From assembly GCF_947504145.1 (NCBI RefSeq), contig NZ_CANNGQ010000002.1:682001-746000 (forward strand): a stretch of DNA of 64,000 bases, given 5' to 3'. Positions 29,586 to 38,476 of this stretch are shown piece after piece. Each line of letters starts with the position of its first letter. The stretch's first letter is position 1. The stretch is from an uncultured Microbulbifer sp. GTDB lineage: Bacteria; Pseudomonadota; Gammaproteobacteria; Pseudomonadales; Cellvibrionaceae. The position numbers and the translations under genes are program-made. Under the pieces are notes generated by a model that was not told the origin of the DNA, searched no databases, and saw only the letters and a list, made by a program, of their open reading frames with translations.

Positions 29586-29996
29586 ATGACAACCAATGAA
29601 GGAAGAGTTTATTTTGCTCTTGATGGAGAGGTTTTTGATCCCGATGAACTCACGGAATTTCTTGGCATAGAGCCAACCTCAATCCAACGGAAGGGAGCTA
29701 AAGTTCCAGGCAGAGTTCCGAAGACGAATTCGTGGCAATTCTCTACAGAAAATGTAGTTAACGATTACATCGATGTCTTTCACTTGTCTTCGCTGGTCAT
29801 TGAACAATTAAAACCAAAGAAGGATCTAATATTAAAGGCAAAGGAAAAATTCAGCGTACTCCCAAGACTTGAAGTTGTTCTATCTCTTTCTATGAATGAG
29901 CAGCATTCAACGCCCGCGATTGGATTTCACGTGGAAACAATGGAATTTTTAGGTGAAATTGGGGCGTTCGTTGATATTGATACATACAAGCACTAG
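29586..29996 (+). CDS. DUF4279 domain protein (cassette 1)
   Basis: RVYFALDGEVFDPDELTEFLGIEPTSIQRKGAKVPGR...SWQFST pattern of DUF4279. Confidence 0.8.
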   Translation: MTTNEGRVYFALDGEVFDPDELTEFLGIEPTSIQRKGAKVPGRVPKTNSWQFSTENVVNDYIDVFHLSSLVIEQLKPKKDLILKAKEKFSVLPRLEVVLSLSMNEQHSTPAIGFHVETMEFLGEIGAFVDIDTYKH

Positions 29997-30004
29997 TGCG
30001 AAAG

Positions 30005-30148
30005 AGCTAACAAGGCCGGGCAATTTGCTCCGGGCCTACGGCCCTCCGCGGGACAGCTTACCTTGTGCACGTTTTGCGCGGGTCGCTACGCTCCTATTAT
30101 TGCGCAAAACGTGCACAAGGTAAGCTGCCCCTGCCGGCGGCGTTAGCC
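30005..30148 (+). repeat. attC site 1 (~144 bp)
   Basis: AGCTAAC ... GTTAGCC ends; perfect 26-bp internal inverted repeat CAGCTTACCTTGTGCACGTTTTGCGC (30054-30079) / (30102-30127). Confidence 0.88.
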
Positions 30149-30170
30149 CCTTCTGGTTCTGAGACATAGA

Positions 30171-30953
30171 ATGGATATAGATTCTAAATCGATAAAAATT
30201 ATAAAAGCCAAATACTGGAAAAATGGCTGGATAGATTCAAGTAAAAGGAATTTATCTGGCTCCGATGCCGAACACCTTTCTAACCATGGCTGGAATTTTG
30301 GCACTGTAAAGCTTAGCCATGACCAAATAATCAGTGACGTTGTCGAAAAATGTAGAGATATGAGCTTAAAGGATGGCGCTGCATTATTGTCCCAGTCGCT
30401 TTCAACAAGAAAGGTTCAAGATCGATCATTTATTTCTTCTGTAATTCAAGCCTCAAATATGCCAAAACACTCGCACACTACAAGTGATCGATGTCCAATT
30501 TGCGGCTTATACAATGAGGTCGAGATAGATCAAGATGTCCTACTGTTTGAAAAATTAATGTGGGGCGGGGTTCGTTTAACAAATATTGAATATGTTTGGC
30601 TTGACTTGAAATTGATAGATAGAAATTGCCACCAGAAGGCCAACTTCGAGGATCTTATAAATCTGGTAATGAGTTTCGAGGCAAGGAGTGACAAGCTGTC
30701 AGCTTCAAAATTTGCCGCATCTCTTAAAGAAGTTAAAGGCAACAAAGCTGAGCGTGAAATTCTCTGTAGTATATTGGGTGTTTGCAATATCCTTCAGCAT
30801 CCTGAACATACAGGGTTCCTGTTGAAGTATCATCCGGCAAATGAGAGGCAACTGCCGAATCAGCACTTCATTGATTTAGAATGGCCCTTCTGCTGGTACA
30901 ACAGTAGCTTTGGTGTTAACAAAGGCGCATTGGAAATACTAACCAACAAATAG
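30171..30953 (+). CDS. Hypothetical protein, unknown function (cassette 2)
   Basis: 260-aa ORF filling the space between two attC sites; CPICG motif (TSDRCPICGLYNEVE). Confidence 0.75.
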   Translation: MDIDSKSIKIIKAKYWKNGWIDSSKRNLSGSDAEHLSNHGWNFGTVKLSHDQIISDVVEKCRDMSLKDGAALLSQSLSTRKVQDRSFISSVIQASNMPKHSHTTSDRCPICGLYNEVEIDQDVLLFEKLMWGGVRLTNIEYVWLDLKLIDRNCHQKANFEDLINLVMSFEARSDKLSASKFAASLKEVKGNKAEREILCSILGVCNILQHPEHTGFLLKYHPANERQLPNQHFIDLEWPFCWYNSSFGVNKGALEILTNK

Positions 30954-31022
30954 GGCTAACAAGGTGCTGCTAGGGACAAACCTACGCTACGCTCCGGTTT
31001 TCCCCAGAGCACGGCGTTAGAG
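30954..31022 (+). repeat. attC site 2 (~69 bp)
   Basis: GGCTAAC ... GTTAGAG ends; internal complementarity GTGCT/AGCAC and GGGA-AAACC/GGTTTTCCCC. Confidence 0.85.
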
Positions 31023-31040
31023 AAAACTAATCAAATCTTT

Positions 31041-31430
31041 ATGAGAACTATCAAGCTATTCTGGGTCGGAATTTTATTTGGATTGGCTGCTTGTGCATCA
31101 CTCCCAAAGAAAGAGTTCAGTAATATTGCTGATGTCGTAGAGGGGGTGTGGGGCTGGTCTGACACGAATGACTGTGTCGAGAATTACCATGAGATTGATA
31201 TATCAAATAATCGGAAAAGAATGACTATAACATTTAGAAATGTGGGGTTTGCTAGTGAAACCGATTCTAGGAAAAAGTTTGAATATCAGATTTTAATGAT
31301 TGGCCATAATATTATTTCAACGAAAATGGATGATGATCTAAGAGTCGATAAATTTGGTAACCCTGTGACGTGGAATTTAGTCTTGCTAGATAATAAGAAT
31401 TATTGTTGGCAAAGGGGGGTGGGAGCCTGA
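31041..31430 (+). CDS. Small putative lipoprotein, unknown function (cassette 3)
   Basis: MRTIKLFWVGILFGLAACASLPKK signal plus lipobox. Confidence 0.7.
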   Translation: MRTIKLFWVGILFGLAACASLPKKEFSNIADVVEGVWGWSDTNDCVENYHEIDISNNRKRMTITFRNVGFASETDSRKKFEYQILMIGHNIISTKMDDDLRVDKFGNPVTWNLVLLDNKNYCWQRGVGA

Positions 31431-31461
31431 GCAATGCACCGAAATAATCAACCGGTGCCCG

Positions 31462-31536
31462 CTCTAACAAGCAAAGCAGCAGGGCTGCGGCCGGGATATT
31501 CCATTGCGTGGCGCGTCCCTGTTTGCGGCGTTATGC
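31462..31536 (+). repeat. attC site 3 (~75 bp)
   Basis: CTCTAAC ... GTTATGC ends; GCAAA-CAGGG / CCCTG-TTTGC complementarity. Confidence 0.8.
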
Positions 31537-31566
31537 GTGCAAAGTAAGTCATTACAAGGAGAGAGC

Positions 31567-32079
31567 ATGAAAAGGTTGCTGGATGCTAATAGAGAGCTTC
31601 TGTTTTTTACTGTTGCTTTTATCGTTGTAATAGTGAATACAATAAACGTTCGTTACTTTGGTGAAAAGCTTGGTTCGTTTTCCGAAATCGCAATCCTGGC
31701 TGATTTCGCAATATTTCTACCGCTTCTGTATATTTTATTTTTCCGGTATGAGTTAAAGAAGGCGTTAGTGAAGTCTTTAGGTATTGCCTGCATTGGCTTT
31801 TGGGGAGCCAGTGTATTGGTGCCGGGAATACAGCAAGACATACTCTTAGACTATGGATTTATCCGTTACGTTGGGTTATCCGTTTTGGTGTTCATAGAAG
31901 TTAAGGTTACGTTTGTAATTTGGAAGGCGGTTTTTTCAGGTAAAGATCGAGATCAGATACTTAAAGAAGCCAAGGATCGAGCGGATATGCCGGAATGGGT
32001 TGCACGGCTCATGGTTTGGGAGGCCTCATTCTGGAAAAAGCTAGGTAGAGCCATCGGGATCGGCAAAAAGCGCAAATAG
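31567..32079 (+). CDS. Membrane protein, unknown function (cassette 4)
   Basis: MKRLLDANRELLFFTVAFIVVIVNTINVRYFG with several TM segments; start taken at the internal Met after a GGAGAG RBS. Confidence 0.7.
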   Translation: MKRLLDANRELLFFTVAFIVVIVNTINVRYFGEKLGSFSEIAILADFAIFLPLLYILFFRYELKKALVKSLGIACIGFWGASVLVPGIQQDILLDYGFIRYVGLSVLVFIEVKVTFVIWKAVFSGKDRDQILKEAKDRADMPEWVARLMVWEASFWKKLGRAIGIGKKRK

Positions 32080-32086
32080 TACGTAT

Positions 32087-32199
32087 CCCATACAAGGCCG
32101 GGCAGTTTGCTCCAGGCGTTCGGCCTTCCGTACTCCCAATATCGCGCAAAACGCACATGACATGCACAGGGTAGGCTACCCCTGCTGGCGACGTTAGCT
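32087..32199 (+). repeat. attC site 4 (~113 bp, degenerate left end)
   Basis: ACAAGGCCGGGCAGTTTGCTCCAGG (near copy of attC 1) ... CTGCTGGCGACGTTAGCT. Confidence 0.75.
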
Positions 32200-32214
32200 G
32201 CACAGAGTAGTTTC

Positions 32215-32523
32215 ATGAGAAAGAAACAATATAAAGCATCAGAAATTTACGAAGAAATTGGCCCAAATCTGGTCAGCTGCTGGATCACTTTATATTTAAT
32301 GGGAGTTCTCTTTCTCGGATCTCTTGCTTCTACAATCCTTGGTGGCATTGGCTACGATACGATTTTGCTAGTTTTCTCGGGGTTGATTCTCGTGCAGGCC
32401 ATACGCGGAATCGTACAATTGAGGGGTTTACGAGTAAGGCTTCAGAACGATCCTGAATCGGTTCGCATGTCAGATGTACTGGCTGCACCAAGTTTCAAGG
32501 GTATTTATGCCTTCGTCAGGTAG
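32215..32523 (+). CDS. Small membrane protein, unknown function (cassette 5)
   Basis: 102-aa ORF with two hydrophobic segments. Confidence 0.65.
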   Translation: MRKKQYKASEIYEEIGPNLVSCWITLYLMGVLFLGSLASTILGGIGYDTILLVFSGLILVQAIRGIVQLRGLRVRLQNDPESVRMSDVLAAPSFKGIYAFVR

Positions 32524-32650
32524 CAGGTTGTTCTACGGTCCTTCAGGCCTTCGCGGGGCGACTTACCTTGTGCGCATTTTGCGCGGCGCGCTGCGCTCCC
32601 AAGTTCGCACAAGATGTGCATAGCATTGATCGCCCCTGTTACGGGGGTAT
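32524..32650 (+). repeat. Degenerate attC-like site 5
   Basis: GGGGCGACTTACCTTGTGC resembles attC 1 GGGACAGCTTACCTTGTGC; CTTGTGCG (32567-32574)/CGCACAAG (32606-32613) inverted repeat; canonical ends not clear. Confidence 0.5.
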
Positions 32651-32676
32651 GCAATATTTCAATCAGATGGAGCTCG

Positions 32677-33338
32677 AAATGAAATTCTTGGTCTTCTTGG
32701 GCACCCTGCGGGATAGTACGCCTCCGACGCCGGCACGCCTGGGGGTTAGGGTTACAGAAGCAGTTTTGGAGTGCCTGAAAAGTCGATATGCCGAACATGA
32801 CGTTGAGTTGGTTGATGTTCTGGATTATCCGCCAGAATCCGTCTTCAAGCCGCACTTTGCTTACCCTCGGAGCAAGGCACCTTCCGCTCTAAACCAATTG
32901 GCAGAAAAGATAGAGAGTGCCGATGGATTCGTTTTGGTTAGCCCTGAATATAACCATTCAATGAGTCCGGCGCTTGCCAACTTGTTGAACCACTTTGGCA
33001 GTTCCTTGTTCTCCTACAAGCCAAGTGCGATTGTTACCTATTCAGCAGGCCAGTGGGGCGGGATGCGTGCAGCGGTCGGCATGCGCACGTTTCTTTCAGA
33101 GCTGGGCTGTCTGCCGGTTTCTGCAATGATACATGTGCCCAAGGCTCAAGAAATATTTACGGCGGATGGCTCATTGCAGGCGCAAGAGGATCAAGGCTCC
33201 TGGTTCGATTATTTTGGTCGGACATTTAACCAACTGATTTGGTGGGCACAGGCAGCGAAGGGCCATCGAGCGCAGGTTGATCCGCATAAGCTGGTAAGAG
33301 ATTTCAAGACGGACCCATCCCAACGCAATGCACCATAA
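32677..33338 (+). CDS. NAD(P)H-dependent FMN reductase family protein (cassette 6)
   Basis: MKFLVFLGTLRDSTPPTPARLGVRV; FVLVSPEYNHSMSPALANLLNHFGSSLFSYKPSAIVTYSAGQWGGMRAA flavodoxin-like motifs. Confidence 0.85.
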
Positions 33339-33363
33339 TCGGGTGTTATGCGTCATCGAGTTT

Positions 33364-33564
33364 ATGAGTGTCGAGATAGATACAATTAGACAACTGGAGC
33401 AGAGAAAGCAGTTTCTTTTGTTTCCAGTATCAATTGCGTTTACGTGTGTTTGGATAGCGCTGCATGTATTCCATGTGAGAAACCACATCTATGTATCGGG
33501 AATTCACCTTTGGGGTGTTTCGAAGTACATCTGGCTGACTACCACTTTCGTGCAAGTGCAATAA
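33364..33564 (+). CDS. Small membrane protein, hypothetical (cassette 7?)
   Basis: MSVEIDTIRQLEQRKQFLLFPVSIAFTCVWIALHVF; preceded by core-like GTTATGC at 33345. Confidence 0.45.
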   Translation: MSVEIDTIRQLEQRKQFLLFPVSIAFTCVWIALHVFHVRNHIYVSGIHLWGVSKYIWLTTTFVQVQ

Positions 33565-33613
33565 GTAAGCCGCGTCTGATTGCGCCTTTCCCCGGAGTAG
33601 GGCAACGGGTTCC

Positions 33614-34684
33614 TTACTTTAGACTCCCCCTGATGAACACAATCATGTCGTTTAGAGTATCCGGTGCGTCTGCATCAAAACAGCTGCCCAGGTACTCATT
33701 GCACCCGGTGTCCAGAAACGCGTGATTTTTGTCGGGATACTCTTTGTACTTCACCCGTTGGCCGGCGGAATCAAGTTTTTCTACAAAGGCGTTTACTGCC
33801 GCAGGCGGTGTTGTGGTGTCTTTGCTACCTACACTTGCAAAGATCGGGGGCAGCTTTTTATCTTCGGCACTGGGGATCAGATGTAGTGGGGATGCTGCGC
33901 GGTAGAGGCGGGGGCTATTTACGATGTTGTACCCCTTACCAAAAATTCCGCGGGGTTCGGCACCACCCATTTTCCAGAAGAAGTTTCCCGCGGACTCCAA
34001 GCCCCGCTTTGCTCGACTTTCCAGGTCAAATACACCATAGCTGAGAACCGCCGCCTGCACGCCCAGCGCTCCGTGTTCAGCTATTTGCTCCGCTGTTTTC
34101 CCGGGGGGAATGTACGTCGGCCGGAATGCGAGATTATCCGGTGAAAATGGCTTGCTGCTCAGCTTGTCTCCTGCCAACACCACCATGGCGCTCAGGTGAC
34201 CACCGGCGCTATCGCCCGTGACTACGATGCGTTCTGGGTCACCGTGATATTGGGCAATATGCTCTTTTACCCACAGGACGCCACCGAGGGCATCTTCGAT
34301 GATGTCGTCCATGGTGGTGGTGTTGTTGTTATCACCCAGAAGTCGATAGTTCATGTTTGCCACGACAAATTCTCCGTGGCTGGCCAGGTATTTTGCCGTG
34401 GACTCCATAATGCTGTTGTTGTTGATCAGCCAGCCTCCGCCGTGATAGATCACTACGACCGGGTAGTTTTGGCGCCCGGTATCAGGAACGAATATGTCGG
34501 CCGTCAGGGTTATATTGCCGGCCCTTGCCCAGCGGATATCCCGGTGTGCGAGGAGGGGCGTTGGAATTCCTGCTGGTGATACGGTGGGTGCCTCTGCGAG
34601 TGCGGAAGGGGTGCCAGGGATGAGCAGAAAAACAGCAATGATCAGTGACTGAAGGTGGGATGGCAGGGGCATGAGTGACCTCAC
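33614..34684 (-). CDS. Alpha/beta hydrolase (carboxylesterase/HSL-like), secreted
   Basis: Signal peptide; VVIYHGGGWLINNNSIM; VTGDSAGGHLSAMV; DKNHAFLD. Confidence 0.85.
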   Translation of the reverse strand: MRSLMPLPSHLQSLIIAVFLLIPGTPSALAEAPTVSPAGIPTPLLAHRDIRWARAGNITLTADIFVPDTGRQNYPVVVIYHGGGWLINNNSIMESTAKYLASHGEFVVANMNYRLLGDNNNTTTMDDIIEDALGGVLWVKEHIAQYHGDPERIVVTGDSAGGHLSAMVVLAGDKLSSKPFSPDNLAFRPTYIPPGKTAEQIAEHGALGVQAAVLSYGVFDLESRAKRGLESAGNFFWKMGGAEPRGIFGKGYNIVNSPRLYRAASPLHLIPSAEDKKLPPIFASVGSKDTTTPPAAVNAFVEKLDSAGQRVKYKEYPDKNHAFLDTGCNEYLGSCFDADAPDTLNDMIVFIRGSLK

Positions 34685-34747
34685 TTTTTGCTATGAGGTC
34701 ACTCTAAGGGGATTTCGGGGCGTACGCCAGATACCGTCGAGCCGGTG

Positions 34748-35677
34748 TTATCCCACTTTCGCAGCGTGGGATGATTCGGTTGCCGTTTTCGATGGCGATG
34801 AACTGCTTTTGACAAATCGTCTTCCGTACGCCGCTAACAAAAAGCCGATGGGAAACATGATCACGCCGTAGATGGCGGAGGGTACTGACATATCGCTGGA
34901 CTGCAGCAGCGTCAGTGTCACCATCAACCCGAGGGTGCCGTTTTTGATCCCCAGTTCTGTGGCGACGGCGAGGCGCTCGCGGCTTCCCAGGCCCGCCATA
35001 CGAGTGCACAGCAGGCCGACGGCTATGCCCAGTATGTTCAGAGCGATGGCGGCAGGGCCTGCCTGAATCAGCAGGTCGACAACACGGTCGCGCATCCCAT
35101 ATACGATGCCGGCAATCAGGGCGGCCAGCACTACACCGCCAAATATACTCACCACGCTTTCTGCGCGCGCGGCCAGTGCGGGACGCAGCGCTTTGACACC
35201 CATGCCGATGGCGACCGGTAAAAGCACGATCGCGGAAAGCATCAGCACGGTTTTGCCCAGCGGCAGGCTGATCTCTTGCGCAGTGCCAAAATAGAGCTTG
35301 AGGGCAAAGTTGGCGAACAACGGAATGCTCATGATGGTGATGAGGCTCGCGGATACCGTAAGCACAATGGACAGCGCCACATTGCCTTTTGCGAGCAGGG
35401 TGAACAGGTTGGAGGTGGTACCGCCGGGGCAGGCGGCGATAATCACCAGGCCGACAGCCATTGCCGGGGGCAATTGCAGGACCCAGGCGAGGGCGAATGC
35501 CAGCAGGGGCATGACCAGAATCTGAGCAATGGTGCCGAGGATCAATCCAGCGGGTTTTACCGTGACCTGATGGAAGTCCCGGGCGGTGAGGGTCATGCCG
35601 ATGCCGACCATGATGATGAACAGAGACAGGGGGAGTCCGATTGAGATAAGCGGGCTGGATTCCATGGGAAGCTCCAA
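34748..35677 (-). CDS. Bile acid:sodium symporter family protein
   Basis: Multi-TM; ACPGGTTSNLFTLLAKGNVALSIVLTVSASL; ELGIKNGTLGL. Confidence 0.88.
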   Translation of the reverse strand: MELPMESSPLISIGLPLSLFIIMVGIGMTLTARDFHQVTVKPAGLILGTIAQILVMPLLAFALAWVLQLPPAMAVGLVIIAACPGGTTSNLFTLLAKGNVALSIVLTVSASLITIMSIPLFANFALKLYFGTAQEISLPLGKTVLMLSAIVLLPVAIGMGVKALRPALAARAESVVSIFGGVVLAALIAGIVYGMRDRVVDLLIQAGPAAIALNILGIAVGLLCTRMAGLGSRERLAVATELGIKNGTLGLMVTLTLLQSSDMSVPSAIYGVIMFPIGFLLAAYGRRFVKSSSSPSKTATESSHAAKVG

Positions 35678-35833
35678 ATTTATTATTCGATCTTATTTTG
35701 TATAGCCCAAACTGCCGGAGCTTCCATCGGTTGGCAAGTTTTCTGAGGACTTTGTGTTGGCGGTATCGGAGGCTGGGTGCGAAAACGACGGGCTGTTTGC
35801 CCGCCGTTTCCTTAAGCCCATCAATACGCCGCG

Positions 35834-36451
35834 TTAGTGGAGGCTAAGGGAGTAGCGCAGGGTGGTGTAATCGTGGGGATCCGCCTTACACGCGAACCCC
35901 AGTTCCCGTGCTACGTGGTCAATGGCGCTATTGCTGGCAGATTCGATGGAGTAGATCTCGTCCAGCCCATCTGCCTTGGCCGCATCCACCAGCTCCTGAA
36001 GCAGGAGTTTACCCAAGCCGACATTTTGCCAGTCATCGGCTACTACCACGGCACACTCGCAGGCGTGACCGTCCGGGTCGCAGGCGAAATTGGCAACACC
36101 TACGGCGTGCATCGTACCGGCCTCGTCCTCATGCAAAGCAATAAACGCCTCGTGCTGGGCATCGTTGTCGGTAAGGATACGCATCAGGTGCTGGGTGACG
36201 CGCCCAATCCCGCCGAGAAAACGCATACGACTGGAGTCTGGTGACAGGCTTTCGATCATTTCTCGCTCCATATTGCCATCTGAGGCCTGAACCGGGCGAA
36301 TGGCCACTTGGCGGCCGTCACTCAGGGTGTAGCGGAAAGCGCCGGCCTCACGGCCATTGCCCGAATACGCTCGCGACGACGACTCCATCGTCGAGGGTGG
36401 TGTTGAGGCTCGTGTAGGTATCGTTTGTGAGGTGCGTGCTGTACTAGACAT
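35834..36451 (-). CDS. GNAT family N-acetyltransferase
   Basis: VADDWQNVGLGKLLLQELVDAAKADGL acetyl-CoA-binding motif. Confidence 0.85.
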   Translation of the reverse strand: MSSTARTSQTIPTRASTPPSTMESSSRAYSGNGREAGAFRYTLSDGRQVAIRPVQASDGNMEREMIESLSPDSSRMRFLGGIGRVTQHLMRILTDNDAQHEAFIALHEDEAGTMHAVGVANFACDPDGHACECAVVVADDWQNVGLGKLLLQELVDAAKADGLDEIYSIESASNSAIDHVARELGFACKADPHDYTTLRYSLSLH

Positions 36452-36902
36452 GATGTGCCCTCCCCGTTTTGCAGTGGAGAAATATTACGGTCGGGCAACC
36501 GTGGTCGAAAGGTTCCACTGGTTAACGGCGGGAGAAAGGAACCGAATAAGGCGTTTATTGTTACTTCGGAAATAAAACTGGGCAGTCTGCCGCCCTGTGG
36601 TATAGTGCCGCGGCTGGCGCTACTGCCAGTTGCGTCATCTGTAGGCCGGATTGATTTTCGGCTCATTTCTGGAACACAGTGCTACACAGTGTATCCGATC
36701 CCCTTCTACTGAATGCCGCACCATGCCGAATGAGAATTTTCGGCCAACGCCTCTGGCGGCAACCAATCTCAGCTCCGTGGAACATCGGCCTTATCAAAGG
36801 CACGGCGGATTGAGTATTCCAATTTTTGCCCTGAGCGACAGGCTTGGGCGTAACGCGGGTCGGTGTGATTGTTCCCCCGGCCGCCCTCAATAAAGAACCT
36901 CT

Positions 36903-38357
36903 ATGTTATTTGAAGATCTCGGCCTAGCGCCGGAAATCGCCCGCGCCGTTGCGGAGCAGGGCTATACCAAACCGACCCCGATTCAGGAGCAGGCTATCCC
37001 CGTCGTAATGCGCGGTGGCGATGTGATGGCGGCGGCACAGACCGGCACCGGTAAAACCGCCGGCTTCACCCTGCCGTTGTTGCACAAACTGAGCGCAGGC
37101 AAGCGCGCGGGTAACAATCAGGTGCGCGCTCTGGTACTGACCCCGACCCGCGAACTGGCGGCGCAGGTATTCGACAATGTGCAGAGCTACAGCCAGTACC
37201 TGCCCATGCGCCACTCGGTGGTATTCGGTGGAGTGAAAATCAATCCGCAGATGATGCGCTTGCGCGGTGGTGCGGACATCCTCGTGGCTACCCCCGGTCG
37301 TTTGCTGGACCTGTACAACCAACGCGCGATCAAGTTTGACCAGCTGGAAACGCTGGTACTGGACGAAGCCGACCGCATGCTGGATATGGGCTTTATCCAC
37401 GACATCAAAAAAATCCTGCGTGCGCTGCCGGCCAAACGTCAGAACCTGCTGTTCTCCGCGACCTTCTCTCCGGAAATTCGCACCCTTGCTAAAGGGCTGG
37501 TCAATGATCCGGTAGAGATCGATGTGAGCCCGCGCAACACCACCACCAAGACCGTGCAGCAAAAACTGCACCCGGTGGATAAGTCCCGCAAGGCGAATCT
37601 GCTGTGCCATCTGATTAAGGAAAATGGCTGGCATCAGGCGCTGGTGTTCAGCCGTACCAAGCACGGTGCCAACCGGTTGGCCAAACAGTTGGAGCAGAAC
37701 CGGATTCCGGCAGCGGCGATCCACGGTAACAAGAGCCAGAATGCGCGTACCAAGGCGCTGGCGGATTTCAAAAACGGCAAGGTACAGATCCTGGTTGCGA
37801 CAGATATTGCTGCCCGCGGTATCGATATCGATCAGCTACCTCAAGTGGTGAATTTTGATTTGCCGAATGTGCCCGAGGATTACGTGCATCGAATCGGCCG
37901 TACCGGCCGTGCCGGTGCCAGCGGTCAGGCCGTTTCCCTGGTCTCGGCCGACGAGGCCAAGCAGCTTTGGGATATCGAAAAGCTGATCAAGAAACCCATC
38001 GAGCGCGAAGAGATTGAAGGCTACGAGCCGGATCATCAGTTGCCTGCTTCCGGTGGCAAGCCCGGCAAGGGCAGCCAGGTGCGTCGCGGTGGCGGTGGAA
38101 ATGCTAGCGGGAATGGTGGCGGAAACGCCGGCCGCAATAAGCCGGCAGGCAACAAGCCCGCCGGTGGCAGACGCGGTTCGAGCAACCGGGCGTCCGATGG
38201 CCGCTCGGAAGGTCGCTCGGAAGGTCGCTCGGAAGGTCGCGGCGGCAATGATCGCTCGGGCAATCGATCTGGCGGCAACGCGAATGGCAATGGCAACGGT
38301 GCCGCAAAGCCGGGGCAACGTCGTCGTCGGCCGCGTCGGAACACCGAATCTGCCTGA
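36903..38357 (+). CDS. rhlE: DEAD-box RNA helicase, RhlE-like
   Basis: [47 protein letters not shown]-rich C-terminus. Confidence 0.92.
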   Translation: MLFEDLGLAPEIARAVAEQGYTKPTPIQEQAIPVVMRGGDVMAAAQTGTGKTAGFTLPLLHKLSAGKRAGNNQVRALVLTPTRELAAQVFDNVQSYSQYLPMRHSVVFGGVKINPQMMRLRGGADILVATPGRLLDLYNQRAIKFDQLETLVLDEADRMLDMGFIHDIKKILRALPAKRQNLLFSATFSPEIRTLAKGLVNDPVEIDVSPRNTTTKTVQQKLHPVDKSRKANLLCHLIKENGWHQALVFSRTKHGANRLAKQLEQNRIPAAAIHGNKSQNARTKALADFKNGKVQILVATDIAARGIDIDQLPQVVNFDLPNVPEDYVHRIGRTGRAGASGQAVSLVSADEAKQLWDIEKLIKKPIEREEIEGYEPDHQLPASGGKPGKGSQVRRGGGGNASGNGGGNAGRNKPAGNKPAGGRRGSSNRASDGRSEGRSEGRSEGRGGNDRSGNRSGGNANGNGNGAAKPGQRRRRPRRNTESA

Positions 38358-38395
38358 CTGCTAGGAACCGGCGCTGTGTAACAGACAGGGCCAGC

Positions 38396-38437
38396 AAAAA
38401 AGGGCCGGCTGACGTGAAGTCTCCGGCCCTTTTTTTC
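38396..38437 (+). terminator. Rho-independent terminator of rhlE
   Basis: caaaaaagggccgg-ctgacgtgaagtct-ccggccctttttttc. Confidence 0.85.
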
Positions 38438-38476
38438 GGCTGTCAGAAATTGGTTTCCGCGTGCCCCAGTACCGAC

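Larger units (their letters stand above)
29564..33564 (+). mobile_element. Integron-type gene-cassette array without integrase (CALIN)
   Basis: Seven small same-strand AT-richer ORFs separated by attC-like palindromic sites ending in GTTAGCC, GTTAGAG, GTTATGC, GTTAGCT; no tyrosine recombinase ORF in the window. Confidence 0.8.

Noticed and set aside
29564-33564. Transposon or prophage explanation for the AT-rich block
   Set aside because: No transposase, recombinase, terminal inverted repeats or phage structural genes seen; attC-like spacing fits cassettes better.
36455-36902. Long region upstream of rhlE as a structured 5' UTR/riboswitch
   Set aside because: Only weak ORFs and no convincing conserved structure visible by eye; would need TSS data.
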